This document shows, one piece after another, positions 33,123 to 41,806 of a stretch of 64,000 nt of DNA. The notes below the pieces were generated by a model. It worked only from the letters and a program-made list of their open reading frames with translations, was not told the DNA's origin and ran no database searches. Origin of the DNA: Planctomycetaceae bacterium (GTDB lineage Bacteria; Planctomycetota; UBA1135; GCA-002686595); the NCBI GenBank assembly GCA_011525785.1, contig WYBT01000025.1, positions 53,493 to 117,492 of the forward strand. The letters run 5' to 3'. Within the stretch, counting starts at the first letter, position 1. Each line of letters opens with the position of its first letter. The translations under genes and the position numbers were made by a program.

Positions 33123-36100
33123 TGCGCGCACTCGCTGGAACAGCTCCGGTCCGGGCGCGGCGCGGCTTCGCGCTGCTGACCGTGCTGATGGTGTTGCTCG
33201 CACTGCTGGTGCTGTGCGCGCCGTTCCTGATGACCGCGCGGAACACCTCGAAGGCCGGCACGCAGCTCGCCGACCGCGCGCAGGCGCGCCTGGCGCTCGA
33301 CTCGGCGCTGCGGCACGCGCGCGCGCGCCTCGAGCAATCGCACATCGCCTTCGACAGCACGCCCTACGCCGACGACGAGCGCGAGCTGTACGAGCTCGAT
33401 CTGCTCGACCCGCAGTTCCTCGACGCGCGCAACGAGCGCGGCGTGATGTTCGGGGCCGAAGTGGAGGACATCGCCGCGGCGCTCGACATCAACAGCGCGC
33501 CGCCGCAGCTGTTCGCCAACCTGCTCGGATTGGTGACTCGCACGGTCGAGCCGATGAAGGCCGAGGACAGCGAGATCATCGTCAGCTCGACCTTCGGCTT
33601 TCCTCCGGTGGGCTTCGTGTGGATCGAGGACGAGCTGATCGGCTACTCGGAGCTCGAGCCGCAGAAGTTCAAGAAGCTCGTGCGCGGCATCGGCGGGCGC
33701 ATGGCGGAGGACAAGACCGCGATTCCCTGCGGACCTCAGCCGCCTAAACCGCACGTCCTGGGCTCGGTGGTGATCGAGCAGCGCGCCTTCGCGCCGGTGC
33801 TGTGGCGCACGCAGACGCCCGGCGGCGTGTTGCGCATGTTCGACGCGCCCGAGCAGGTGCGCGACTGCGCGCAACTCGCGCTGGGCCTCGAGGCGCAGGC
33901 CGATCTGATCGCGCAGGAGCGCCATGCCGCCGATCCACGCAGCGACTTGGCGCAGTTGCGTGCCGAGGAGCGCGAGCGCGCGGCGCGTGAGTTCGTGGAG
34001 CCCTTCGTGCGCGTGGGGTCCGTGCACGCCAGCGTGCGCGCCGGCCGCGAGTGGCAGCGCCCCGTGCGCGTGCTCACGCCGGTGGTCGGCGGCAAGACCT
34101 GCCGCATCGAGGTCGAGCAGACGCGCTGGTTCTCGCCCGGGACCACGGTGCGCATCAGCGATGGACAGACCACCGAACTCGCCATCGTGCAGGGCGTCGA
34201 CGCCGCGGCGGTGTACCTCAACGCGGCGCTCGCGAACGACTACTTCGTGGGCCAGGCGCAGCTCGAATCGCTCGCGCGCCGGCCGGTGAACGCGAACACC
34301 GCCAGCGTCGAGGTGCTCGAGCTGCTGTTCGCGAACCTGGCGGTCCGAAACGTCAACGATCGCATCACGCGCGACGAAGCGCGCGCGCTGGCCGAACTGG
34401 TGGTCGAGTCGCGGCCCTTCGAAGGCTTCGAGGACTTCGTCAAGCGCATCGTGCTGCCGGCGGCAGGTCTTGCCGCGCTGCCCAAGGACGCGCGCGTGGT
34501 CCCCGACGCGCTCGCGCAGGGCGGCAAGCTGATCGACGCCTGGGACGCCGTCGCGCTGCACGCCAACGCGCTCAACGCCAACGACAGCCTGCTCGCGTAC
34601 TCGACGCTGCCCCTGTGCTTCACATCGCGCGACGTGTTCAAGCTCACCGCGCGCGCGTCGGTCAACGCGCCCAGCGGCGTCGAGCGCGTCAGCGCGCTGC
34701 GCGAGCATGTCGAACTCGTCGTGCCGCAGCGCGAGTTGATGCAGCTGTGGGCGCGCCAGGAGGACTTCGACGAAGCCGCGCGCCTCGACGGCGAAGCGCC
34801 TTGGTGGAGCACCGGGCCCAGCGCGACCGCGCGCCGCGACGGCTGGTTCCCGCGCGTCAACCTCGGGCCCGGCCTGCAGGGCACCGCGACTCCGCCTTCG
34901 CCCTTGCTCGCGCACCTTGGCGTGCACGCTCAGATGCTCTTCGGCGGCGGCGCGGCCGCTGCTTCGAGCGCGGGAGGCGCGGCAGCGCAACTCGATCCGA
35001 CCGCCACGCCCTTCGGCGATCCGGTCATGGCTTCGCGCGAAGACAACGGCTGGGCCGCGCTGTGGCCCTCGCGCGAGTCCGACGCGCCCTTCGTCGGCAC
35101 GCGCCACGTGATGCACCTCGACCACGAGACGCGCGATCCCGAGGGCCGCTTCCTGCCCGACGAGCCGATCGTGAAGAACGTCACCGGCGCGGACGTGCAG
35201 TGGTCCGACCCCACCGGCCAGCCGCCGATGCTGGGCGCGTTCAGCTTCTCGATGTGGTTCAAGCCGCGCGAGCTCACGCCCAACCAGACGCTGCTCGACA
35301 TCGGTCGCACGTCGCTCGAGACCGATCGCGTGCAGCTGTTCTTCGACGGCGTCGACCTGGTGCTGCGCGTGTTCGACGGCGCCGGCGACCACAGCGGCAC
35401 CGCGGGCTTCACCGAGGCCGGTGAAGTGCGCTACGCGATCGCGACGGCCGGCACGGACCCGGGGATTCCCGCGGACACCTGGATGCACGTCGCACTCGAT
35501 GTGCGCGGCAACCGGCCGAGCCAGATGTCGATGCTGGTCGACGGACGCACTCTGGGCGTGCGCACGCCCGGCCTGACGCGCCTGGCGGCGCAACTGGCCG
35601 ACTCCGCGGCGGTGATCACGGTCGAGAGCACCGAGGGCTTCGGCGCGACGGGCTCCCCGGTCGTGCTGCGCATCGGCAACGAGCTGATCGAAGCCGTCGT
35701 GACCGGCGCGCAGACCTTCGATGCGACGCGCGGCGCGAGCTTCCCGCAGTTCGGCGGGCGCATGGCGCGCGTGCCGTTCGACATCGCGAACGCGCCCAAC
35801 GAGCTGGGCGTGGTCGAAGGCGGGATCCTGCAGGCCACGCGCACCAACCACGCGTCCGGCACGCCGGTCGAGCTCTACGGCTTCGCGGCGCCGGTGCAGT
35901 CCAACGTCCCGGCCGGTGGCGGCTCGCTGCGCTCGCAACTGGGCGTGTGGACCGTCGGGCGCATGATCGAAGTGGTCGGTGGCCAGACTCCGCAGGGCGA
36001 TCCGCTCGAGGTGCAGGGCACGTTCTTCAACATCCCGCTCGGCAACGGCCTGGACGGGAACTCGAGCGCCACCGGGATCGTGATCCAGCCCGTCGACACC

Positions 36101-38527
36101 GGCGTGAGCGCGGCGCAACTCGCCGCTGCGTTCAATCCCACTGGAGGCTACGCCGCTCTGATCCAGAAGGGCGAGGACCGGAGCATCAACGTCAGCGGCC
36201 CCAACCCGCAGACCATCTCGACGCTGGTGACTCCGACCGGCACGCCGCTGTTCGGCGTCGAGATCATTCGCTACGGCTCCGCGACGGCGGCCGGCGCTGG
36301 CGTGACGCTCACGATCGCGCAACGCGCCGCGCTGCGCGCACTCGACACGAACACGGTGGCGCGCGCGTTCGTGGGCACGTGGATCCCCAGCATCACGGTC
36401 GGTCAGCCCGCCACGCCCATGGCCGACCTGCTCGACTGGCAGACCTTCGTCGTGCCGATCTCGATCCCCGACAGCGGCGGTGGAGGCGTCACGGGCTTCC
36501 CCGTGCCACTGCCCGATCAGTCGGAGTTCGTCCAACTGGGCGGCGCGAGCTCGCAAATCGACAACACCGAATGGGTGCGCTACGACGTGTTGAGCCAGGG
36601 GCACCTGGTGCGCAACAACCAACTGGCGCTCGAGCGCCTGCGCGACGCGTTGACGCTGCGGCTGCTCGCCGAGGACATCGACAGCACGCAGCCGCCGAAT
36701 CCGCCGATCGTCGGACCGCCTGACGCGCCGTTCGACCCGCTCGACCCGTCCGGCGGCTCGACGGGTACGTCCACGGGCGCGCCCGTCGCGCGGGCGCTCG
36801 CTGCCGAGCCGAGCGCCGCTGCCGCGCAGGCGCAGGGCGGCGGCGTGTACTGGCAAGCGAGCTGGGGCGTGGCCGAGGACCTGAACTGGCCCGTCACGCT
36901 CGCCGCGCGCACGGCCTTCCAGTTCCGCGGCGTGTTCGGCACGCACACGCACATCCATCCGGTCGGCACGCCGCTCTTGCCCGTGTGGCGCACGCCCGAC
37001 GCCGGGATGAACAGCCAGAACGTGAACGGCGTGATCATCCCCGAGTACACCAACGGCCGCAGCATCAACCTGGGGATCCCAGGCCGGCTCGACAGCGTGT
37101 TCCTGATGGAGGCGTCGACCGGTTCCGCGGGCTGGCCGCTGCGCGTGCACCGCTCGTACCGGCCGTTCCAGCACTCCGTCTACGGCTGGCAGCGCGCGGG
37201 CGGCACGGTGCTGACCGGCGTGAGCAACAACCAGCGCGTGGCGTTCTTCGAGGACGCCTGGATCTACGCCACGGTGAGCGCCTTCGTCGCGCTCGACACG
37301 CCCGCGCCGGCGCCGATCGCCTTCGGCACGGGCAACGCGGTGGCGACGGCGCAGAACCCGATCCTCGATTCGCGCCAGTTCTCGCGCGTGCTCAAGCACC
37401 CCTGCGGCGAGCGCCCGCGCGAAGTCGACCGCGTGTTCGTCGGCAGCAACCTGCGCGGCGCGGAGGTGGCCAGTTCGGTCGTCGACGAACTGGTGTTCGG
37501 CGCCACGAACTTCGGCGGCGCGGTCGGGCGCGCGTACCAGGCGGGCCAGCTGCTCATGATCGCGGACCTCGCCACCGGACCGCAGTCGGTCAACGTCGCA
37601 GCGAGCACGTTGCTGCTCGCCAATGGCGAGCACGGCACCGGCTCCGTCAATCCGCTCTCGGCCTTGCCGGCACGGCCTGGCCTGGCGCGCATCGGCGACG
37701 AGATCGTGTGCTACGACTCCGTCGACGCGAGCACCTCGAGCTTCAACATCTCCGCCGGAGGGCGCGGCCTGCTGGGCACGATCGAGACCTCGCACGAGGC
37801 GGGGGCGACCTTCACTCTGCTCGACAGCGTCGTTGTGAGCACGCTGGTCGCGAACATTTCGGCCGACGACAGCACGCTGCCGCTGCGCTCGACCGACGGC
37901 TTCCCGCCGCAGGGCACGGTGCTGATCGACGGCGAGCTGATCCACTACACGCGCATCCTCGGCGGCGCGCTCGAGATGCCCCGCCGCTCGAGCGAGCCGG
38001 GCAAGCGCGACGCCCGGGCCGGCGGCATTTTCCGCGGCCGCTTCGGCACCGACCCGGCGGGCCACAACACCTCGGCGCCGGTGATCCTGTTCCCGTTCCG
38101 CTACTGGGATCGCTGGTCCGATCGCGCCGACGCGCCCGAGCTGGGCTACTTCGGGCTGTGCGTCGATCAGCCCAGCGCGTTCTTCAAGTCGGCCTTCTTC
38201 ATCCAGGAAGAGCCCTCCGCCGGTTCGGCGCGCATCGAAGTGCTGCAGCGCCTCGTGCGCCGCGGCCGTCCCGCTCCGCCCTGGGACGGGGATCCGCTCG
38301 CGACGCCGGGCCTCTCGCGCCTGACGCTCGGCGCCGAGCGCGAGCAGGGCAGCCCGATCAACGATCAGGCCGACCTGATCGAGTGGCGCGCGCACGTGCG
38401 CTACATCCCCGGCGCCTTCGACGCGATCAACGGGCTCTCGCACGGCTGGAAGCAGACGCCGCGCCTGCGCGTGTTCGGCGTCGAGTACCTCGCGCCGAGC
38501 GCCGTGCTGCGGAGGGTGGGCGAGTGA
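33119..38527 (+). CDS. Giant GspK-like pseudopilin with LamG domain and repeated 'IDGELI-RG-GT' motif
   Basis: 1802 residues; GspK is normally about 300-350. Prepilin-like start RARRG-FALLTVLMVLLALL with no Glu at +5, as usual for GspK. Two helix-hairpin-helix style segments, ALDINSAPPQLFANLLG (about 121-137) and RPVNANTASVEVLELLFANL (about 388-407), are GspK landmarks. A LamG domain lies at about 704-810 (MLGAFSFSMWFKPRELTPN). A short motif of the type 'FPP-G-hydrophobic-IDGELI-Y...RG...GT...H' occurs at about 155-200, 825-880, 1515-1570 and 1580-1655. The rest is beta-rich and exported. It may form a large tip on the pseudopilus. ATG 33119 overlaps the previous stop; the stop overlaps the next GTG. 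Confidence 0.82.
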   Translation: MMRALAGTAPVRARRGFALLTVLMVLLALLVLCAPFLMTARNTSKAGTQLADRAQARLALDSALRHARARLEQSHIAFDSTPYADDERELYELDLLDPQFLDARNERGVMFGAEVEDIAAALDINSAPPQLFANLLGLVTRTVEPMKAEDSEIIVSSTFGFPPVGFVWIEDELIGYSELEPQKFKKLVRGIGGRMAEDKTAIPCGPQPPKPHVLGSVVIEQRAFAPVLWRTQTPGGVLRMFDAPEQVRDCAQLALGLEAQADLIAQERHAADPRSDLAQLRAEERERAAREFVEPFVRVGSVHASVRAGREWQRPVRVLTPVVGGKTCRIEVEQTRWFSPGTTVRISDGQTTELAIVQGVDAAAVYLNAALANDYFVGQAQLESLARRPVNANTASVEVLELLFANLAVRNVNDRITRDEARALAELVVESRPFEGFEDFVKRIVLPAAGLAALPKDARVVPDALAQGGKLIDAWDAVALHANALNANDSLLAYSTLPLCFTSRDVFKLTARASVNAPSGVERVSALREHVELVVPQRELMQLWARQEDFDEAARLDGEAPWWSTGPSATARRDGWFPRVNLGPGLQGTATPPSPLLAHLGVHAQMLFGGGAAAASSAGGAAAQLDPTATPFGDPVMASREDNGWAALWPSRESDAPFVGTRHVMHLDHETRDPEGRFLPDEPIVKNVTGADVQWSDPTGQPPMLGAFSFSMWFKPRELTPNQTLLDIGRTSLETDRVQLFFDGVDLVLRVFDGAGDHSGTAGFTEAGEVRYAIATAGTDPGIPADTWMHVALDVRGNRPSQMSMLVDGRTLGVRTPGLTRLAAQLADSAAVITVESTEGFGATGSPVVLRIGNELIEAVVTGAQTFDATRGASFPQFGGRMARVPFDIANAPNELGVVEGGILQATRTNHASGTPVELYGFAAPVQSNVPAGGGSLRSQLGVWTVGRMIEVVGGQTPQGDPLEVQGTFFNIPLGNGLDGNSSATGIVIQPVDTGVSAAQLAAAFNPTGGYAALIQKGEDRSINVSGPNPQTISTLVTPTGTPLFGVEIIRYGSATAAGAGVTLTIAQRAALRALDTNTVARAFVGTWIPSITVGQPATPMADLLDWQTFVVPISIPDSGGGGVTGFPVPLPDQSEFVQLGGASSQIDNTEWVRYDVLSQGHLVRNNQLALERLRDALTLRLLAEDIDSTQPPNPPIVGPPDAPFDPLDPSGGSTGTSTGAPVARALAAEPSAAAAQAQGGGVYWQASWGVAEDLNWPVTLAARTAFQFRGVFGTHTHIHPVGTPLLPVWRTPDAGMNSQNVNGVIIPEYTNGRSINLGIPGRLDSVFLMEASTGSAGWPLRVHRSYRPFQHSVYGWQRAGGTVLTGVSNNQRVAFFEDAWIYATVSAFVALDTPAPAPIAFGTGNAVATAQNPILDSRQFSRVLKHPCGERPREVDRVFVGSNLRGAEVASSVVDELVFGATNFGGAVGRAYQAGQLLMIADLATGPQSVNVAASTLLLANGEHGTGSVNPLSALPARPGLARIGDEIVCYDSVDASTSSFNISAGGRGLLGTIETSHEAGATFTLLDSVVVSTLVANISADDSTLPLRSTDGFPPQGTVLIDGELIHYTRILGGALEMPRRSSEPGKRDARAGGIFRGRFGTDPAGHNTSAPVILFPFRYWDRWSDRADAPELGYFGLCVDQPSAFFKSAFFIQEEPSAGSARIEVLQRLVRRGRPAPPWDGDPLATPGLSRLTLGAEREQGSPINDQADLIEWRAHVRYIPGAFDAINGLSHGWKQTPRLRVFGVEYLAPSAVLRRVGE

Positions 38528-39645
38528 AGTTCGCAAGCTTCGGATCACGCGCGACGCGTTCGCGCTCCGTGCGCGCAGGCAACGCACGCCGCGGCCTGAC
38601 GCTGGTCGAGCTCGTGCTCGCCGCGGGGCTGCTCGCGCTGCTGCTCGCGGCGGTGTTCAAGCTGCTCGACCAGTTCATGGGCGTGTGGGAGAAGGCCGAG
38701 CTGCGCCGCATGGAGGTCGAGCAGTCCAGCGGCGTGAGCGAGCTGCTCGCGGCCGATCTCGACGCGCTCGAGCCCGGCCCGCGCGGCGATTTCCTGGCCG
38801 AGTGGATCCTGTTCGACCTCGACGGCGACGGCGTGGCCGAGAGCAAGTGGCCACGCGTGCGCATGGTGCGCCACGCGACCGACGCGGAGCTGGCGCGCCT
38901 GCAGGCGGGCGCGGACGAGAAGCTCGTCGGCGAGGGCCTGATCGAGGTGCTGTGGGCCATCACGCCGAGCTATCCGGGCACGCGCGAGCTCGACCAGCGC
39001 GCCTACGGCCTGTTGTGGCGCGGCGAACGCATCGTGGGCCCGCCGCGCGGCGCCGACGTGTCGTTCTTCGACGACAAGGCCTTCTCGGGCGGCGGCGCGC
39101 CGCGCCCGGGCTCGGCGCACGCGGTGACCAGCAACGTGCTGTGGATGGGCATGGAGTTCGCCACCACGACCTCGGACCTGCGCCAAGGCTGGAAGGCCGG
39201 CCTGGGCGTCGAGGAGTGCCCGCGGAGCTGGGACGCGTGGGCGCGCAAGCGGCCCAACGAAGATCGCCATCCGTGGAACGAGATCGCGGCGCACATGCCG
39301 CGCGCCGGACAGACTCCGACGCTCCCGCGCCGCGTGCGGCTGGAGTTCGAGCTCGAGAACCTGTCGGACTTGAAGCGCCGCACGCGCCTGATGCGCTACG
39401 CCAGTCCGCAGGACACCACGATCGAAGTCGACGACGTGCGCAAGCTGCCCGAGCTGGGCGCGCACGTGCTGATCGACGCGGAGTGGATGGAGGTCGCGGG
39501 CGTCACCGGCCGCACGGTGTCGGTGCGGCGCGCGCAACGCGGCGCCAAGGCCGGCCATCACGAGATCGGCGCGCTGGTGCACTTCGGCCGCGCGCTGGTG
39601 CGCGAGGTTCCGATCGCGCAGCACCGCGGGGAGTGGGGGCTGTGA
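38524..39645 (+). CDS. Minor pseudopilin, GspJ-like
   Basis: 373 residues from GTG 38524. Prepilin motif ARRG-LTLVELVLAAGLLALL with Glu+5. A long helix follows, then a GspJ-like body (RMEVEQSSGVSELLAADLDA, then WILFDLDGDGVAESKWP and VTSNVLWMGMEFATTTSDLR). Residues about 312-358 carry the same small motif as the giant GspK-like protein (LIDAEWMEVAGVTGRTVSVR, then RAQRGAKAGHHEIGALVHFG), which ties the two proteins together. Start and stop both overlap neighbours by 4 and 1 bases. Confidence 0.82.
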   Translation: MKFASFGSRATRSRSVRAGNARRGLTLVELVLAAGLLALLLAAVFKLLDQFMGVWEKAELRRMEVEQSSGVSELLAADLDALEPGPRGDFLAEWILFDLDGDGVAESKWPRVRMVRHATDAELARLQAGADEKLVGEGLIEVLWAITPSYPGTRELDQRAYGLLWRGERIVGPPRGADVSFFDDKAFSGGGAPRPGSAHAVTSNVLWMGMEFATTTSDLRQGWKAGLGVEECPRSWDAWARKRPNEDRHPWNEIAAHMPRAGQTPTLPRRVRLEFELENLSDLKRRTRLMRYASPQDTTIEVDDVRKLPELGAHVLIDAEWMEVAGVTGRTVSVRRAQRGAKAGHHEIGALVHFGRALVREVPIAQHRGEWGL

Positions 39646-40214
39646 TGGCGCGGGTCCTTTCGATCCAGCGCGCGCGGCGCGGCTTCACCATCCTCGAAGT
39701 GCTGGTGGCGATGTCGATCCTGCTCGTGGGCATGTCCGCGATCCTCGGCCTGCTCTCGTTCGGCGCGGCGATGACGCGCACCGCGGCGCTCAAGAGCGCG
39801 GGTGCGATCAGCGTCGAAGCGATCGCCGCCGACCTCGAGGAGTCGCTGTTCCCGCTGGTGCTCGATCCCGCCACGCGTCAGTGGACCGTGGGCGAGCCGG
39901 TCGCGATCGAGCGCCGCGAGCTCGCGAACTACCCCGGAGTGACCTACAGCGCGCGCGCGATCGGCGATCCGAACGACAAGCGCCCGGGCGGGCCGTTGCG
40001 CTACCGCGTCGAGATCGAGGTCGAGTGGACCTCGGGCGGGCGTGTGCGCTCGAAGACCTTCCAGACCTTGATGTTGCGCCAAGTGCCCTTCGGCGAACGG
40101 CTGCGGCGCATGCTGGTGGAGAAACAGACCCAGGGCAGCGCAGGGGCCTCGACGCCGTCTGCGGCGCCTGCGGATCCGAACAAGGCCGCCTCGGGCGGCG
40201 GGAGTCAACGATGA
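39645..40214 (+). CDS. Minor pseudopilin, GspI-like
   Basis: 189 residues from ATG 39645, sharing one base with the previous stop. Prepilin motif ARRG-FTILEVLVAMSILLVG with Glu+5 and the V-A-M-S-I-L pattern common in GspI/PilV. The body is short and beta-rich (GPLRYRVEIEVEWTSGGRVR), ending in a low-complexity Ala/Ser/Pro/Gly tail. GspI, J and K proteins form the tip complex of type II secretion pseudopili, so finding all three next to each other strongly supports a type II-like machine. The stop overlaps the next ATG. Confidence 0.82.
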   Translation: MARVLSIQRARRGFTILEVLVAMSILLVGMSAILGLLSFGAAMTRTAALKSAGAISVEAIAADLEESLFPLVLDPATRQWTVGEPVAIERRELANYPGVTYSARAIGDPNDKRPGGPLRYRVEIEVEWTSGGRVRSKTFQTLMLRQVPFGERLRRMLVEKQTQGSAGASTPSAAPADPNKAASGGGSQR

Positions 40215-41806
40215 TCAAGTGGTGGAGTTCGGTGTGCGCGACGGCGCTGGCCGTGCTGGCGGGATCGACGCAGGTGATGGCGCAGCAGGGTGCGGAGGCC
40301 GCCGATGCGCCGCGCGAGGTCTCGATGCTGCAACTGTTCGACGGCGCGATCCTGTGGGGCTCGATCGTCGGGCACGACGCGCAGACGCTGCACATCGAGC
40401 GGCTCGACAACGGCGGCCGGCTGCGCCTGCCCTGGACGCAGCTCTCGCCCGCGCTCTCCGAGCAACTGCTCGACCAGTACGGCTACATCGATCGCAGCGG
40501 CGAGGAGGTCATGATCGAGGCCGATCGCTACATCCTGCGCGACGGGCGCGAGATCGTCGCCGCGACCGTGCGCGACACCTTCGAGGCCTTCTGGGTCAAG
40601 ACCGCCAGCAGCACCTTCGCGGTGCCCAAGCTGCAGATCAAGGTGCCGCCCACGCGCGTGTTCGTCAGCGCGCTCGAGATCTACACACGCGAGGAGCTCT
40701 ACAAGCAGGAGCTGACCAAGCTCGAGGCCGTGCTGCAGGACCCGCAGGCCTCGAACGAGGTCAAGGCGCGCGCGCACTGGGACCTGGCGACTTACTGCGA
40801 GCGCATCTACGACTTCGCGCACGCCGTCGAGCACTACAAGGCGCTCGGCTCGCTCGCTCCGGACTTCAAGACCAATGAGACCGCCGCTGCGGTCGCGCGC
40901 AACACCACCAAGGTCGCGCTGCAGTCGCAGCTCGACGCGCTGCGCGAGATCGACACGCTGCGCGCGCGCGGCCGCTTCGACGACGCGCTGCGCCAGGCGG
41001 ACGCGTTCATCGCGGGCCACGAGGACAGCCCGCTGCGCCCCGACGCCAACAAGAAGAAGACGCAGGTGCTCAAGGCGCGCGAGCAGAAGATGCGCCAGCG
41101 CGTGGCCGAGGCCTGGGTGCGCTGGCTGCCGCGCCTGCTCGACCAGAAGGCGCGCACGCCGCTCTTGACGCTCGAAGCGGCGCTGGCGTACCTCGACGAA
41201 GGGCTGGGCAACGACTTGGTCGAGAACGTCACCAAGGAAGTCGCCAAGACGGTCAGCGCGGAGGCCACTCCCGATCTGGTCAAGCGATACTGGTCGGAAC
41301 GGCAACTGGGGCGCTGGCGCTCGGCGAACTACGGCCAGGGCACCTGGCTGCTCGGCGAAAACGAAGCGCGCAAGGGCCTCGAGCCGGAGGAAAAGGAAGC
41401 CGCGCCGACCTCCGAGACCGACGCCGCGCGCAAGGAGCTCGAGGAGCGCATCAAGCGCTACCTGCAGAACCAGGAGATGGTGCGCAAGGCTCAGTCGCCC
41501 GACGCGCAGGGCGAGGAGGAGGACCGCGAGAAGTTCTGGGCCGAGTACTCCAGCGGCTCGAAGTCGCAGTGGATGCTCGCGCGCTACGTCGAGACCTCCG
41601 GCGAGTTCCAGTTGCGCGCGCCGGGCTTCGTGAACTGCCCCGACTGCGGCGGCACCGGCGTGCGCGAGACGGTGTCCGTGCGCGGCACGCTGAACGCGGG
41701 CAACGCACAGGGCGGCGGGCAGCGCCAGACCGGCGGACAGATCACGCTCTCCAAGTGCCCGACCTGCTTCCACATCGGCGTGTTCCGCAAGGTCTGGTTC
41801 CGATGA
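40211..41806 (+). CDS. Exported TPR-like protein with C-terminal DnaJ-type zinc site
   Basis: 531 residues from ATG 40211. Signal peptide MIKWWSSVCATALAVLAGST (then QVMAQQ). Early residues form a small beta domain (LQLFDGAILWGSIVGHDAQT), then a long helical, partly TPR-like region (ARAHWDLATYCERIYDFAHA, LDALREIDTLRARGRFDDAL). The C terminus has CPDCGGTGVRE and, about 40 residues on, CPTC (positions about 476-520), which resembles the DnaJ zinc repeat CxxCxGxG. Such a zinc site in an exported protein is unusual. Overlaps the GspI-like stop and the next ATG, so it belongs to the operon. Function unknown. Confidence 0.75.
   Translation: MIKWWSSVCATALAVLAGSTQVMAQQGAEAADAPREVSMLQLFDGAILWGSIVGHDAQTLHIERLDNGGRLRLPWTQLSPALSEQLLDQYGYIDRSGEEVMIEADRYILRDGREIVAATVRDTFEAFWVKTASSTFAVPKLQIKVPPTRVFVSALEIYTREELYKQELTKLEAVLQDPQASNEVKARAHWDLATYCERIYDFAHAVEHYKALGSLAPDFKTNETAAAVARNTTKVALQSQLDALREIDTLRARGRFDDALRQADAFIAGHEDSPLRPDANKKKTQVLKAREQKMRQRVAEAWVRWLPRLLDQKARTPLLTLEAALAYLDEGLGNDLVENVTKEVAKTVSAEATPDLVKRYWSERQLGRWRSANYGQGTWLLGENEARKGLEPEEKEAAPTSETDAARKELEERIKRYLQNQEMVRKAQSPDAQGEEEDREKFWAEYSSGSKSQWMLARYVETSGEFQLRAPGFVNCPDCGGTGVRETVSVRGTLNAGNAQGGGQRQTGGQITLSKCPTCFHIGVFRKVWFR

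Noticed and set aside
32774..38587. A 1937-codon open frame on the minus strand opposite the giant pseudopilin
   Set aside because: It is the mirror of a GC-rich coding frame: Arg/Ala/Asp/His-rich with no domains. The plus strand has signal motifs, hairpin segments and overlapping start/stop coupling.
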